From Tunicatimonas pelagia (GTDB lineage Bacteria > Bacteroidota > Bacteroidia > Cytophagales > Cyclobacteriaceae): a DNA stretch of 64,000 bases. The notes beneath the pieces are model-generated. The model did no database searches and was not told the DNA's origin. It worked only from the letters and a program-made list of their open reading frames with translations. The position numbers were made by a program, and so were the translations under genes. Below are positions 24,803 to 34,759 of the stretch, piece by piece. Each line of letters opens with the position of its first letter. The stretch's first letter is position 1. The stretch spans positions 1,736,001 to 1,800,000 of the forward strand of contig NZ_CP120683.1 of assembly GCF_030506325.1 (NCBI RefSeq), read 5' to 3'.

Positions 24803-27800
24803 TTAAAACGATACGTTTAGTCCTAATACCCACTGGCGGGTCACTGGAATGTTACCCCGGTCAATACCAAAGTTAGTGTCAGCACCACCGCCTACTTGAG
24901 GATCTAGCCCACTGTAATTAGTGATCGTAAATAAGTTGTTAGCCGAAGCAAATACTCTGAACTTTTCTAATCCCCAACTATCCAGTAGTGTAGCGGGTAA
25001 ATTATAACCTAATGTTATATTCTGCATTCTCACGTATGAACCATCCTCTACATAAAAAGAGTTCGATTGACCGGTAGTACTGAAGTTGGCAGCATCTTCA
25101 AAGATCGGAATTTCCGCTCCCGGATTATCGGGTGTCCAAGTATCCTTTACTCGGGTACTGATAGCAGCACCGGGAAATAGCGGATAGAAATCGGTAAAAA
25201 GTTTAGAGACATTAAAGATTTCATTACCAAACTGACCGTAAACGTACGTTTGTAGATCAAACGCCTTATACGTTAGCTTGATAGTAAGCCCGCCCGTAAA
25301 ATCAGGAATTGGATTTCCTAAATCGGTACGGTCATCTATGGTAATTTCTCCGTCAGGCTCCCCATCAGGTCCGCTTATGTCAGCAAAACGAAATCGCCCT
25401 ACGCCACCAGCTGGAGTTTCCTCCGTGGCATCCTCCGTTTTGGTAACACCTGGTTGAGTAGGAGCCGCGTCAATTTCGGTCTGGCTTTGAAACAAACCTT
25501 CTACTTGGTAGCCGTAGAAGTTAGATAGTGGCTGACCTAAACGGTTAAGTACCGGAATAATACCTCGGTACTCCGAACTCCGATTAGGCAGATCTTCAAT
25601 ACCGGGAGCCAGCGCAACAATTTCGTTTTGTAAGAACCCTCCGTTCAAGGTTACTTCGTAGCCAATACCATTGCCGATAGTACCTTTGTTCACAATGCGC
25701 AGATCAATTCCTCGGTTCAGCATCTCTCCTACATTTACCGAAGGATCGTCAGCGCGGAAACCAGCTTGTACAGTTATCGGTACTTGGAATAATAAGTCCT
25801 CCGTTCGCTTTTCCCATACGTCGAAGATTACATCTAGCTTTCCATCAAACAGTAAGGCATCAAAACCAATGTTAGTAGTAATTGCCCGCTCCCAACGAGC
25901 GAAGGGGTTGCCGATACGATTTCGGTAAAAACCAAGTTGGGCAGATGAGTTGGTACCATTAATGTCATAACTTCCCTGGCCTAGATTGGTAGTATACAAA
26001 CTAAACTGATTGTTAGGATTTACATTGTTAGAGTTACCGATAATTCCATACCCCCCTCTAATCTTCATGTCTTCAATAAAGGTAAGCCCGTCCATAAAGC
26101 CCTCGGATGAGATTCGCCAAGCTCCTGATACGGCGGGAAACACTCCAAAACGTTCTTCAGCACCAAAGCGGGATGAACCATCGTAACGCACTACTCCCGT
26201 AAGTAAGTACTTATCGCGGAAATCATACTTTACACTTCCGAAGTAGGAAGCAAAGTTCACTCCATTAGATTTGAATCCGCTACCAGGCAGGGCTTCTACT
26301 GTATTAAGGGTAACGAAGTCAGGGCTTTCGGAGAACGGGTTGATTCCCGTACCTTCGTAGAAGTTGAATGCATCTTGGTTTAGCGCTTCCTGCCCCAATA
26401 GGATATCAAAGCCGTGGTCACCAAAATCTTTCTTATAATTTACCGTGTTGGTAAACACCCAAGACGTTTCGTAGAACGATCTTCTGGTGTAGCCAAAAGC
26501 GGAATTGTTTTCGCTGTTTTCATACTGACGCCGGGTATAAAGTTCAGCATTGAAAGCATCAAAACTGCCCCCAAAGCTAGAGCGAAATATCAAGTCTTCA
26601 ATAGGCTCAAACTCCAGATAGACGTTTCCAAAACCACCCACAGAAAAGTTACTATTATTGCGCTGTCCGTCTAAGTTAGCTACTGGGTTACGAGGGTTAT
26701 TAAAGCCGGGAGCGGCGGTACCAGCGTAGCCACCAAACTCATCGAAAACTGGAATAATAGGCGACATACGCGAAGCATCCAAAATAACGTTCTCGTCATC
26801 AGCCGAACCAGTTCCACCTTGCCCTCTATTGTTCGCTCCCAACAGGATGTTTACACTTCGGTAAGTTCCTTGTATGTTCTCACCCACGCGTAATTTGTTA
26901 GGAATTATGTCAAACTCAGAATTGGCCCGGAAGGTATAGCGCTTAAATATCTGATGCTTCAAAACCCCTTCTTGCTCCTGCATGTTTAACCCGATGTAGT
27001 AACGGTTATTTTCTCCGCCCCCCGATAGACCCAGATTATGCCGATGAAGCATGCCCGGTCGGGTAATAGCATCGTACCAATCGGTTCCCTCTTTATTAGC
27101 CCTTACCACTTGATAAGCAGAGGTAGGATCAATACTATACAGAGCAGCTTGCTCTTCTAAATTTATTGAGCCTACAATACCAGCATTAGGCCCTACTAGT
27201 AGATAATCAGGGATGATAGGCTGAACTCCAGTTCCGTACTGCGGATGTTCAAAGTTGGGAGTCTCGCCTCGGTTGTTAGCCCCATTTCGGATAGCATTCC
27301 ACGTCCATATAGCTTGCTCCTGAGGATTCAGTACCTCAAGACCTTGGCCAGGATCAGTTACTCCAATTTCCCCATTGTAGGTTACCTTCAGTGGTTGATT
27401 TCTTCCTCCTTTCTTGGTGGTAAAAACAACAACCCCACCGGCAGCCCGAGCTCCGTAAATAGAAGCACTGGTTGCATCTTTCAGTACCGTAGTAGCCTCA
27501 ATATCACCGGGGGCCAAGAAATCAGTATTTAGCGTTGGAACCCCATCTACCACATAAAGTGGCTCATTACCACCTAAGGCACCGAAGCCTCGCACCCGAA
27601 CAATACTACTGGTACCGGGCTGTCCGTTAGTAATTACCGTTACTCCCGATACCCGGCCTTGCAATTGCTGCTCTACGTTACCCGAAGGGACTACCTGCAA
27701 ATCTTCGGCATCTACTGTAGCAACCGAACCAGTAGTTTCTCTTCGGTTATCTACCGAGTACCCAGTTACCACAATTTCGGATAGGGACTGAACATCAGGT

Positions 27801-28108
27801 AGCATTGTCAGGTCAACTGTACTCTGGTTGCCTACCGTTACCTCTTCGGCAGTATAGCCGATCGAAGTAAACACCAGCACCGCATCGTTACTTGGTACGG
27901 TTAAGCGGTACTCACCGTTCATATCGGTTACCGTTCCTTGCGTAGTGCCTTTAATAAGCACATTAACCCCCGGGAGGGTTTCACTAGTTTCACCGTCGGT
28001 CACCGTACCCGAAACGGTCTTGTCTTGCGCGTATCCGCCCACACTCAGCATCAAGCTGAACAGGAAAAGATACACACATTTGAGATGCGTAGAAATTCTC
28101 ATACTCAT
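24803..28108 (-). CDS. SusC/RagA-family TonB-linked outer-membrane transporter (second pair)
   Basis: An 1101-residue TonB-dependent channel. Signal peptide through GGYAQ (about residue 28), regulatory-like domain (TVSGTVTDGETSETLPGVNV), plug with SEIVVTGYSVDNRRETTGS and PLYVVDGVPTL, then the barrel; the C-terminus ends TRQWVLGLNVSF with a terminal Phe. The ATG at 28108 gives MSMRISTHL; the ATG at 28102 is an equal alternative. Regulatory and plug text (VLIKGTTQGTVTD) is close to that of the first SusC, as expected for paralogues. About 400 AT-rich bases upstream should hold its promoter. No dedicated sigma/anti-sigma pair is adjacent. Confidence 0.95.
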   Translation of the reverse strand: MSMRISTHLKCVYLFLFSLMLSVGGYAQDKTVSGTVTDGETSETLPGVNVLIKGTTQGTVTDMNGEYRLTVPSNDAVLVFTSIGYTAEEVTVGNQSTVDLTMLPDVQSLSEIVVTGYSVDNRRETTGSVATVDAEDLQVVPSGNVEQQLQGRVSGVTVITNGQPGTSSIVRVRGFGALGGNEPLYVVDGVPTLNTDFLAPGDIEATTVLKDATSASIYGARAAGGVVVFTTKKGGRNQPLKVTYNGEIGVTDPGQGLEVLNPQEQAIWTWNAIRNGANNRGETPNFEHPQYGTGVQPIIPDYLLVGPNAGIVGSINLEEQAALYSIDPTSAYQVVRANKEGTDWYDAITRPGMLHRHNLGLSGGGENNRYYIGLNMQEQEGVLKHQIFKRYTFRANSEFDIIPNKLRVGENIQGTYRSVNILLGANNRGQGGTGSADDENVILDASRMSPIIPVFDEFGGYAGTAAPGFNNPRNPVANLDGQRNNSNFSVGGFGNVYLEFEPIEDLIFRSSFGGSFDAFNAELYTRRQYENSENNSAFGYTRRSFYETSWVFTNTVNYKKDFGDHGFDILLGQEALNQDAFNFYEGTGINPFSESPDFVTLNTVEALPGSGFKSNGVNFASYFGSVKYDFRDKYLLTGVVRYDGSSRFGAEERFGVFPAVSGAWRISSEGFMDGLTFIEDMKIRGGYGIIGNSNNVNPNNQFSLYTTNLGQGSYDINGTNSSAQLGFYRNRIGNPFARWERAITTNIGFDALLFDGKLDVIFDVWEKRTEDLLFQVPITVQAGFRADDPSVNVGEMLNRGIDLRIVNKGTIGNGIGYEVTLNGGFLQNEIVALAPGIEDLPNRSSEYRGIIPVLNRLGQPLSNFYGYQVEGLFQSQTEIDAAPTQPGVTKTEDATEETPAGGVGRFRFADISGPDGEPDGEITIDDRTDLGNPIPDFTGGLTIKLTYKAFDLQTYVYGQFGNEIFNVSKLFTDFYPLFPGAAISTRVKDTWTPDNPGAEIPIFEDAANFSTTGQSNSFYVEDGSYVRMQNITLGYNLPATLLDSWGLEKFRVFASANNLFTITNYSGLDPQVGGGADTNFGIDRGNIPVTRQWVLGLNVSF

Positions 28109-28524
28109 TAGGTTTACGTTAAAGTTTGATTAAAAAGGTTTTGAGCTTTATATATGCTGTGAGCATAATCGTTTATAGCTTTTTTATAGGTAGCGAAAGT
28201 ATCTGATGGTATCGCTATCTTAATTGTATCAACTTCCAAAGTAGGCAATATTTTGCCACTTTTTCAATACTTACTCTTGAACTAACAGTATTTTTATATT
28301 ATTTCAAAAATTTATATAAAAAAATATAAGAAACATATAGTTTACGTTGGGAGCCTGACAAACATATGATAGTGTACTATTCTAGTTTATAAGTACTTCA
28401 CTTGTTGAAAAAGACAACTCTATGACAAAGAAAAAGGCAACCTTCCAGAGAAAGTTACCTTTTAATATTTACCCAAATACTAATTATGATTCGGGTATTA
28501 TATTCCTTCTTTTTTCAGAAGCAT
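28109..28524. other. AT-rich intergenic region with SusCD promoter side
   Basis: About 415 bp with long A/T runs (28270-28340) and no believable coding frame. The left part should carry the promoter of the second SusCD pair. The right part holds the terminator of the MFS gene. I found no convincing promoter consensus. Confidence 0.5.
28433..28462 (-). terminator. Intrinsic terminator after the MFS gene
   Basis: AAAGGCAACCTT (28433-28444) pairs with AAAGTTACCTTT (28451-28462) around a 6-base loop. The two imperfect positions become G-U pairs when read on the minus strand, and the transcript then runs into CCUUUUUCUUU. It lies 62 bp past the MFS stop. Confidence 0.75.
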
Positions 28525-29808
28525 CTAATACTCAGCCGCTACCTTTTCTGATTCAGGTACCGCTTTCTTAGTGTTCTTCTGCCAGAAAAAGAAAATAGCA
28601 AATAACACAATCAGTATTGCGGGGAATGCTATCATTTTCTCCAGAGTATCTTGCCCAGTAGATAACTCTAATGCGGTTCCACTTAGTCCTTCGGCTATAT
28701 TTTCAGCCCGAGAACCATCAATCCACCCTCCAATGATGGGTTGAAAGATAGAAGTAGAAAACATACCTACCGCTCCGATAATAGACATACCTAACGCACT
28801 ACTTAACGGCACCCGCTGCGCTACTGCCCCTACCATCACGGGCCAGAAGTAGCAATACCCAAAAGCAAATATTACAGCGGCCACGTACACTAAAGCTCCG
28901 GTTACAGTACTAAACATGTAAATTCCGATGGTAGAAAGTATAGCTCCACCTAATAGTACTCCGGTCTGGCCCAAGGAAGCTACAACCGGGCCGGCGAAGA
29001 ACCTACCGACAGTTACTAGTCCGGCTGTCAACGCTAAAATAATCATAGGATCTGCCCCACTACTTCCTAAAATAAGACCTACCCATTGGCCAGGACCAAA
29101 CTCGGTGATAGCCGTTAGTGCCATACACGCGATTAAAAACAGATAAACCGGACTTAGCATAGCCTTAAAGTTCTCGCTTAGCGAGGTGGCCCCTTCTACT
29201 TTTGCTTTTGGAAATGTTTTTCCAAAGAATAGTACAGCATACGTAATAGTTGGGATCATAATTACCCACATTTGCGCTTCCCAACTTAGAGAAGGTAAGA
29301 ACACCCATTCGAAATTACCAATTACTATACCCCCATCGGTCATGAACTTAGAGATTAACGAACCCAGCAAAATACCCCCAGGAAACCACATATGGAAGCG
29401 GTTGAGCATCTTGTTCATTTTGACCCCGGAATACATATCGGCAATCATTGGGTTACAGGCGGCTTCCGTACAACCAGTTCCTAAGCCGATGAGTAGGGTA
29501 GAAATCAGAAGGGTAACGTATCCTCCAGCATAGATAGTAAGAATAATCCCCAATGTATGCGCTAGGAAGGCTACGTTCATAATAATTTTTGGGCCTACCG
29601 TATGATAAACCAATCCACCGATAACCATTGAGATTGGGAACCCTAAGAACCACATTAGATTAATAAATCCCAGTTGTTCAGCCGATAGGGCGAACGTTTC
29701 TCCTAGCTGGGGGAGTATTCCAGCTCGGATAGAATACGTAAAACCGGTAGTAATGAGGGCAAAACAGCTTCCGTAGAATAAGGCAGTTTTGTTGACATTT
29801 TCGTTCAT
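28525..29808 (-). CDS. Major facilitator superfamily permease, sugar-type
   Basis: A 427-residue inner-membrane transporter with about 12 hydrophobic segments. Its start, FALITTGFTYSIRAGILPQL, and the cytoplasmic-loop region LMWFLGFPISMVIGGLVYHT followed by GPKIIMNV fit the MFS A-motif position, though the classical GxLaDrxGrr text is altered. GLGTGCTEAACNPMIADMY and RFHMWFPGGILLG resemble sugar:proton symporters of the FucP/NHS group often found near catabolic genes in Cytophagales. The substrate is not determinable. It is upstream of SusC on the same strand but separated by its own terminator, so it is probably a separate transcript. Confidence 0.85.
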   Translation of the reverse strand: MNENVNKTALFYGSCFALITTGFTYSIRAGILPQLGETFALSAEQLGFINLMWFLGFPISMVIGGLVYHTVGPKIIMNVAFLAHTLGIILTIYAGGYVTLLISTLLIGLGTGCTEAACNPMIADMYSGVKMNKMLNRFHMWFPGGILLGSLISKFMTDGGIVIGNFEWVFLPSLSWEAQMWVIMIPTITYAVLFFGKTFPKAKVEGATSLSENFKAMLSPVYLFLIACMALTAITEFGPGQWVGLILGSSGADPMIILALTAGLVTVGRFFAGPVVASLGQTGVLLGGAILSTIGIYMFSTVTGALVYVAAVIFAFGYCYFWPVMVGAVAQRVPLSSALGMSIIGAVGMFSTSIFQPIIGGWIDGSRAENIAEGLSGTALELSTGQDTLEKMIAFPAILIVLFAIFFFWQKNTKKAVPESEKVAAEY

Positions 29809-29972
29809 AGGTTTAGAAGATTAGTTAAGTAATATGATGGTTTTTCAAAAAGCCAAGGTGTCAAGTTAGTCAATAAAAATATAGAAAATAACGATACAAA
29901 TGATGATAACTCCCTAAAAATACGGGCAGATCACCGACATTCATTACAGAAACGACACTGTTGAGCAAAAAA

Positions 29973-29996
29973 AAGCCAGACAATTTTGCCTGGCTT
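29973..29996 (-). terminator. Intrinsic terminator after the OmpH pair
   Basis: AAGCCAG (29973-29979) pairs with CTGGCTT (29990-29996). On the minus strand the stem is followed by eight U. It lies 27 bp past the stop of the last ompH gene and would end the uppS-bamA-ompH-ompH transcript. Confidence 0.85.
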
Positions 29997-30023
29997 AGTG
30001 GATAGTAGATGCTGTTTTTTCGG

Positions 30024-30578
30024 CTAGTTAGACCCGGTATTGTTGGCTTCAGTAGGAGTGATGCCCATGTTTTTGAGTACCAAATCAGAAATATCGGCTT
30101 CGTCCTGATTCTCTACGTAGAGTAGAATTGGGTTTCCGGCCACATCTAAACTAAACACGTGGGTGTAGCTTTGTTCTTTGGCCACTGCGTCAATCGCTTT
30201 CTGGATTTTATCCAGAGCAGGTTGCAGTAGCTCCGCTTCCTTTCGTTGCAGATTGGTTTGCGCCTCTTGCTGGTCTTGCTGAATTTGGGTTTGCAAATCT
30301 TGCAGCTCCTTTTCTTTAGCAGCCCGGGCGTCTTCCGTCATGGTGGCTGCCCCTTTTTGGTAGGCATCTAGTTGCGTTTGAAACCCTTGCATTGTTGCCT
30401 GAATTTTATTGGTAAGCTGCCGTTGGTAAGCTTGCAGTTCAGATTGAATAGATTTAGCCTCGGGCATTTGGCTCAGTACGTACTCAGTACTCACAAACCC
30501 AAATTTTTGCTGGGCATTTGCCTCAGCAGTAAAGAATAGCGCAAATACACTTATCGCTATTAAAATATTTCGCTTCAT
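30024..30578 (-). CDS. OmpH/Skp-family periplasmic chaperone
   Basis: A 184-residue protein with a signal peptide (MKRNILIAISVFALFFTAEANA, cleaved near residue 22). The mature protein starts QQKFGFVSTEYVLSQMPEAK, then forms a long charged, Gln-rich helical hairpin (about 35-120), as in Skp, which holds unfolded outer-membrane proteins in the periplasm. The C-terminal part is short and variable. It is the last gene of a run with another ompH and bamA, the usual Bacteroidota order, and a terminator follows. Function by family, confidence high. Confidence 0.93.
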   Translation of the reverse strand: MKRNILIAISVFALFFTAEANAQQKFGFVSTEYVLSQMPEAKSIQSELQAYQRQLTNKIQATMQGFQTQLDAYQKGAATMTEDARAAKEKELQDLQTQIQQDQQEAQTNLQRKEAELLQPALDKIQKAIDAVAKEQSYTHVFSLDVAGNPILLYVENQDEADISDLVLKNMGITPTEANNTGSN

Positions 30579-30601
30579 ACTAATATTAGGTTACATTAAA
30601 T

Positions 30602-31165
30602 TTATCGAATAGTATCTTCTCGTTCTCCTAACCCTAGTTCATCCAGCACATAATCGGTATAGTCGTGGATAGGGTTAGTGTATAGCATCACTAAGTCTGC
30701 CGACTTATCAAACATTATCTGTAGTTTATTTTCTTCCGACACCTTTTCTATTGCCTCAAAAACTTGATCTAAAATCGGTTTAACTAGCTCCTGTTTTTTC
30801 AGTTGGTGCAACCCCTCAAACCCAAATACTTTCTGCTGATATTCTTTCAGCATTTGTTCCTTCTCTTGAATAGCTTCGTTGCGTTCCCGACGCATTTCAG
30901 CCGTTAGCAATACCTCCTCAGCCTTCAATTCACTACGCATAGCGTCTACCTCCTGCTGCATTCCCTGTATTTCGCTCTGCCATTGGGTTGCCAGTTGCTG
31001 AACTTCAGCTTGAGCCTCCTGATACTCCGGCATCTTGCTTAGGATATATTCCGTAGTAACATATCCAAATTTCTGGCCAAACACTTCAGGGGTCGCCAAT
31101 AAAGCGCACAAAGTTATAAAAACTATTGGAAAAATGCGGGTACCGGGAAAAACAATCTTAGCCAT
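30602..31165 (-). CDS. OmpH/Skp-family periplasmic chaperone (paralogue)
   Basis: A 187-residue Skp-like protein with a signal peptide (hydrophobic stretch FPIVFITLCALLATPEVFG, cleavage near residue 30). The mature start QKFGYVTTEYILSKMPEYQE is closely related to the downstream copy, and the central EVQQLATQWQSEIQGMQQEV region forms the coiled hairpin. The C-terminal DKSADLVMLYTNPIHDYTDYV is also shared with the downstream paralogue. It lies 23 bp from that paralogue and 32 bp from bamA, so all three should be one transcript. Tandem ompH genes after bamA are common in this phylum. Confidence 0.93.
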   Translation of the reverse strand: MAKIVFPGTRIFPIVFITLCALLATPEVFGQKFGYVTTEYILSKMPEYQEAQAEVQQLATQWQSEIQGMQQEVDAMRSELKAEEVLLTAEMRRERNEAIQEKEQMLKEYQQKVFGFEGLHQLKKQELVKPILDQVFEAIEKVSEENKLQIMFDKSADLVMLYTNPIHDYTDYVLDELGLGEREDTIR

Positions 31166-31197
31166 AGCCGAAAACTTATATGACCGACAAAGTATTA

Positions 31198-33963
31198 TTA
31201 GCGAATTTGCTGACCGATGCGGAAGTGAAACTCGGGCCCGGGAGGACGAGGCTGTAAACCGGGCATATTGGGAATTGTATCAAACCCGTAGCCCCAGTCA
31301 ATTCCTAGTAAGCCGAAGGCTGGCATAAAGATACGGGCACCAACTCCAGCCGATTTGTACAGATCAAAAGGATTGTACTGGTTAAAGTCAGCAAAGTTGT
31401 TTCCTCCTTCTACAAAACCCAGCACAAAGATAGTAGCCGCCGGATTAGGAGAAACCAAGTACCGCAATTCAGCCGAAAATTTATTGTAGGCGATGCCTCC
31501 TCGAGCATTCGTTTCATCCTGCGGTCTAAACGCTCGCTCTGGATAGCCTCGCAAGCCAATTTGCTCTTCTGCCACAAAGAAATTCTGACCAGCCATGCCC
31601 GCACCTCCTAAAGTAAATCGTTCAAAAGGTGAGTTGATTGTGTTGTCTTTGTACGAACCAAAGAAACCGAAGTGAATATTAGTATTAAGCACTAAATTTT
31701 TACCCAATTGGGTATAGTGTTTAGCATCAAACATCCAACGATGGTACTCCAGCCAGTTATAACGATCAGCGTATAACTCCTCCCGCTCAACCGGATCATC
31801 CGTAACGATAGGCTCCGTATAATCAAGAGCCTCATCAAAGACGGAGAAGGGAGGGGTAAGTGCTACTTCTAATGATATGGATGAACCAGTACGAGGGAAC
31901 ATCGGGTTGTCTATACTATTCCGAGCAATCGTTGTATTTACCGATAAATTGTTGGAAATACCTCTGGTGAATCCGATTCCAATATCTTGATAATCGTCAA
32001 GCGAGTAACGTCGGTATACCAATGAGTTACTCATGGTGAAGTAATCATCAGGCCAACGAAGCCGTCGTCCTAAACCTACGCTAATATTCGTGATTCGCAT
32101 GGAACCTCCAATTTGGGGCGGGCCACCAAAGCCACCACCGAATTGGCCGCCAAATTGATTAAGTCCACCAAGTCCACCAAGTCCACCAAGTCCGTTAGTA
32201 CTACGAAGAACTTGATGAGAAAGACCAATCGTTAAACTATTCGGCTTTTTGCCCCCCAGCCAAGGTTCAGAAAAGGTAGCAGAGTAATTCTGGAAGAACC
32301 GTCCGTTGGCCTGTACCCGCAGCGATAGTTTCTGACCATCGCCGATAGGCAGCGGTCGCCATCGATCAAAGTGCGGAATATTTTTTACCGAGAAGTTGTT
32401 GAAGACTAACCCTAGTGTCCCCACAAAACCCATAAAGCCTCCCCAACCACCAGAAAGCTCAATTTGGTCGCTAGGTTTTTCTACCAGTGCGTACTCAATG
32501 TCTACGGTTCCGTCAACCGGGTTCGGAATTGGGTTAATGCCAATTTGCTCGGGGTCAAAGTAGCCTAGCTGAGATAGCTCTCGCTGGGTACGGATTAAGT
32601 CGCTTCGGCTAAACTTCTGGCCGGGCAGGGTACGAATTTCCCGCCGAATTACGTGATCGTTGGTACGATCATTCCCGGTAATGATAATTTTACTGATGGT
32701 AGCCTGCTCACCTTCGTAGAGTCGCATTTCCACGTCAATAGAATCTTCTTCAATCTGCACTTCCACTGGGTCTACCCGAAAGAACAGGTAACCGTTATCC
32801 ATGTAGAGGGCACTCACATCGTTACCCGTAGGGTTAAAGTTAAGCCGCTTATTGAGGTTCTCTAGGTCGTAAACATCTCCCTTTTCTATACCTAAAACCT
32901 GCTCTAAAATTTTATCTTCGTACACGTAGTTACCCGTCCAGATAATATCCCGGAAGTAGTATTTATCCCCTTCCTCTACCTTAATATCAATGCTGATCGC
33001 GTCATTCCCCGACTTGTAAACACTATCCCACTCTACGGTAGCATCGCGGTAGCCCTTGGAGTTGTAGAAGTCGACAATTGCTCGCTTGTCGGTTTTAAAA
33101 TCGTCGCGAATAAATTTAGACCCATTGAAGAAATTTAACTTTACGTGTTCATTAACGTACCCTTTTACCTCATCGAAGGGGGTATCTTTTTGCTTTGTTA
33201 CAAAGTTAGCGGCCTTCTTGGGAGTGATATTGAACAAGCGGCTCACCCAATCTTTAATTAAGGTAAAGCGAACCCGCTCATTAGTGTTCTTCATCTTTCC
33301 TTTCAACTTCTTACCACTAAAGGTCTCGTTTCCGATAAAGTTGATTCGGTTAATCTTTACTTTCTCTCCTTTATCTACGTTGATATTGAGCGCAATAGCG
33401 TTATTGAGCAAGGTGTCTTGCTTCTGCTGAATATCTACCGCTACGTTGAGGAAACCTTTGTCTATAAAGAAGTTTCTAACGGTAAGGCGTGCTCGGTTAA
33501 TTAGGGCATCATCTACAATTTGCCCCTTAATTAAGGTCAGATCATCGGTAATTTCGGTCTCTTGGCTACTGTTCACTCCGTCTAGCACAATGCGGCTGAG
33601 GCGGGGCTTTTCAGCCAGATTAATGACCAAATAAATTTTACCGCCTTCAATCTTAGTAGCTGATACCGAAACATCGCCCAGAATTCGGCTTTTCCACAGC
33701 TTTTTAATAGCGGAACTAACAGCTGGCCCCGGCACCCGAATTTTATCTCCTACCGAAAGTCCCGATAGCGAGATAATGGCGTTGGCGTCCAATCCCTTGT
33801 TACCACTCACGGTAATTTCCGCAACCTCATACTCCTGAGGGTTATTATAGTCTACTGATTCTTGGGGGGCAGGTTGCGTGCGACGGCGCCCAATCCCTAT
33901 TTGGGCAAATGCTCCCTCAGTAAGAAGGGCTAAGAGAAGCAGTACGGTAGCTGAATACTTCAT
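31198..33963 (-). CDS. bamA: Outer-membrane protein assembly factor BamA
   Basis: A 921-residue Omp85 protein, the core of the machine that inserts beta-barrels. Signal peptide through AFAQ (about residue 21), five POTRA domains (about 45-500; VAEITVSGNKGLDANAIISL opens the first, KIIITGNDRTNDHVIRREI the last), then the barrel. A Gly-rich stretch near residues 590-625 (GLGGLGGLGGLNQFGGQFGG) is encoded partly by three tandem 9-bp repeats at 32161-32193 and probably forms an extracellular loop. GGAGMAGQNFFVAEEQIGLRGYP is the conserved barrel block with RGYP. The start ATG overlaps the uppS stop by one base. The C-terminus ends FHFRIGQQIR rather than in an aromatic residue. Confidence 0.95.
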   Translation of the reverse strand: MKYSATVLLLLALLTEGAFAQIGIGRRRTQPAPQESVDYNNPQEYEVAEITVSGNKGLDANAIISLSGLSVGDKIRVPGPAVSSAIKKLWKSRILGDVSVSATKIEGGKIYLVINLAEKPRLSRIVLDGVNSSQETEITDDLTLIKGQIVDDALINRARLTVRNFFIDKGFLNVAVDIQQKQDTLLNNAIALNINVDKGEKVKINRINFIGNETFSGKKLKGKMKNTNERVRFTLIKDWVSRLFNITPKKAANFVTKQKDTPFDEVKGYVNEHVKLNFFNGSKFIRDDFKTDKRAIVDFYNSKGYRDATVEWDSVYKSGNDAISIDIKVEEGDKYYFRDIIWTGNYVYEDKILEQVLGIEKGDVYDLENLNKRLNFNPTGNDVSALYMDNGYLFFRVDPVEVQIEEDSIDVEMRLYEGEQATISKIIITGNDRTNDHVIRREIRTLPGQKFSRSDLIRTQRELSQLGYFDPEQIGINPIPNPVDGTVDIEYALVEKPSDQIELSGGWGGFMGFVGTLGLVFNNFSVKNIPHFDRWRPLPIGDGQKLSLRVQANGRFFQNYSATFSEPWLGGKKPNSLTIGLSHQVLRSTNGLGGLGGLGGLNQFGGQFGGGFGGPPQIGGSMRITNISVGLGRRLRWPDDYFTMSNSLVYRRYSLDDYQDIGIGFTRGISNNLSVNTTIARNSIDNPMFPRTGSSISLEVALTPPFSVFDEALDYTEPIVTDDPVEREELYADRYNWLEYHRWMFDAKHYTQLGKNLVLNTNIHFGFFGSYKDNTINSPFERFTLGGAGMAGQNFFVAEEQIGLRGYPERAFRPQDETNARGGIAYNKFSAELRYLVSPNPAATIFVLGFVEGGNNFADFNQYNPFDLYKSAGVGARIFMPAFGLLGIDWGYGFDTIPNMPGLQPRPPGPEFHFRIGQQIR
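32161..32193. repeat. Tandem 9-bp repeat inside bamA
   Basis: AAGTCCACC occurs three times in a row (32161-32187) followed by a partial copy to 32193. It is in frame and encodes a GGL/Gly-rich stretch on the minus strand. Slippage here would add or remove three residues without a frameshift. Confidence 0.85.
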
Positions 33964-34700
33964 TACGATTTTACTTGCTCACTAATTTTTCCAAATCTCC
34001 TTTCACGTTGTTGGTAGGCAATGATGGCCTCATATAGATGCTCTCGCCGGAAATCAGGCCAGAGAAGTTGTGTTATATACAATTCAGTGTAAGCTATTTG
34101 CCACAGCAGAAAATTACTGATCCGCATCTCACCACTGGTGCGAATTAATAATTCAGGGTCGGGTATATTCCGGGTAGTTAGTTGCCCGGCTATTAGTTGT
34201 TGGTCAATATCTTCGGGACTTATCTGCCCGGCTTGAACCATTTTAGCGATACTGTTTACCGCCTCGGTAATTTCCCAGCGCCCACTGTAGTTGAGCGCTA
34301 GCACTAACGTTAAACCGCTATTGTTCTGGGTAAGTTCGATGGCTTCCTGAAGTTTATTATAACAACGGTTCGGCAGCTTATCGGTATTACCTATTGATTG
34401 CAACCGAACGTTGTTTTTCATTAACGTTTCAACCTCATTGCTAATTGTGGTTACTAGTAATTGCATCAGAGCTTCTACCTCGAAGCGAGGACGGTTCCAG
34501 TTTTCGGTAGAAAAAGCATAAAGAGTGAGATAACCAACTCCCAGTTCAGCACAACCTTCGGTTACTTCCCGCACTGCCTCAATCGCATTACGATGACCAA
34601 ACACCCGCTCGGCTCCTTTCCGCTTGGCCCACCGACCGTTCCCGTCCATAATAACGGCAATGTGTTGGGGCAAATTGCTACGGTCTATTTTTTCTTTCAT
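33963..34700 (-). CDS. uppS: Isoprenyl transferase (undecaprenyl diphosphate synthase)
   Basis: A 245-residue cis-prenyltransferase that makes the C55 lipid carrier for cell-wall and O-antigen synthesis. The motif IAVIMDGNGRWAKRKG, with the catalytic Asp, opens the protein; FGHRNAIEAV, LTLYAFSTENW and the C-terminal RTSGEMRISNFLLWQIAYTE complete the family set. I place the start at the ATG at 34700 (MKEKIDRSNLPQ); the open frame to 34733 adds 11 residues that relatives do not carry. Its stop overlaps the bamA start (TAATG), so the two are coupled. An inverted-repeat cluster lies upstream. Confidence 0.95.
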   Translation of the reverse strand: MKEKIDRSNLPQHIAVIMDGNGRWAKRKGAERVFGHRNAIEAVREVTEGCAELGVGYLTLYAFSTENWNRPRFEVEALMQLLVTTISNEVETLMKNNVRLQSIGNTDKLPNRCYNKLQEAIELTQNNSGLTLVLALNYSGRWEITEAVNSIAKMVQAGQISPEDIDQQLIAGQLTTRNIPDPELLIRTSGEMRISNFLLWQIAYTELYITQLLWPDFRREHLYEAIIAYQQRERRFGKISEQVKS

Positions 34701-34759
34701 GCTAGCTATTCCGAAATTACCGGCAAGGTACAAAAATTTTTACGACAGTTTCATAGTGC

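Noticed and set aside
33086-33430. Plus-strand frame inside bamA
   Set aside because: Antisense of the BamA POTRA region; hydrophobic by chance of complementary codons.
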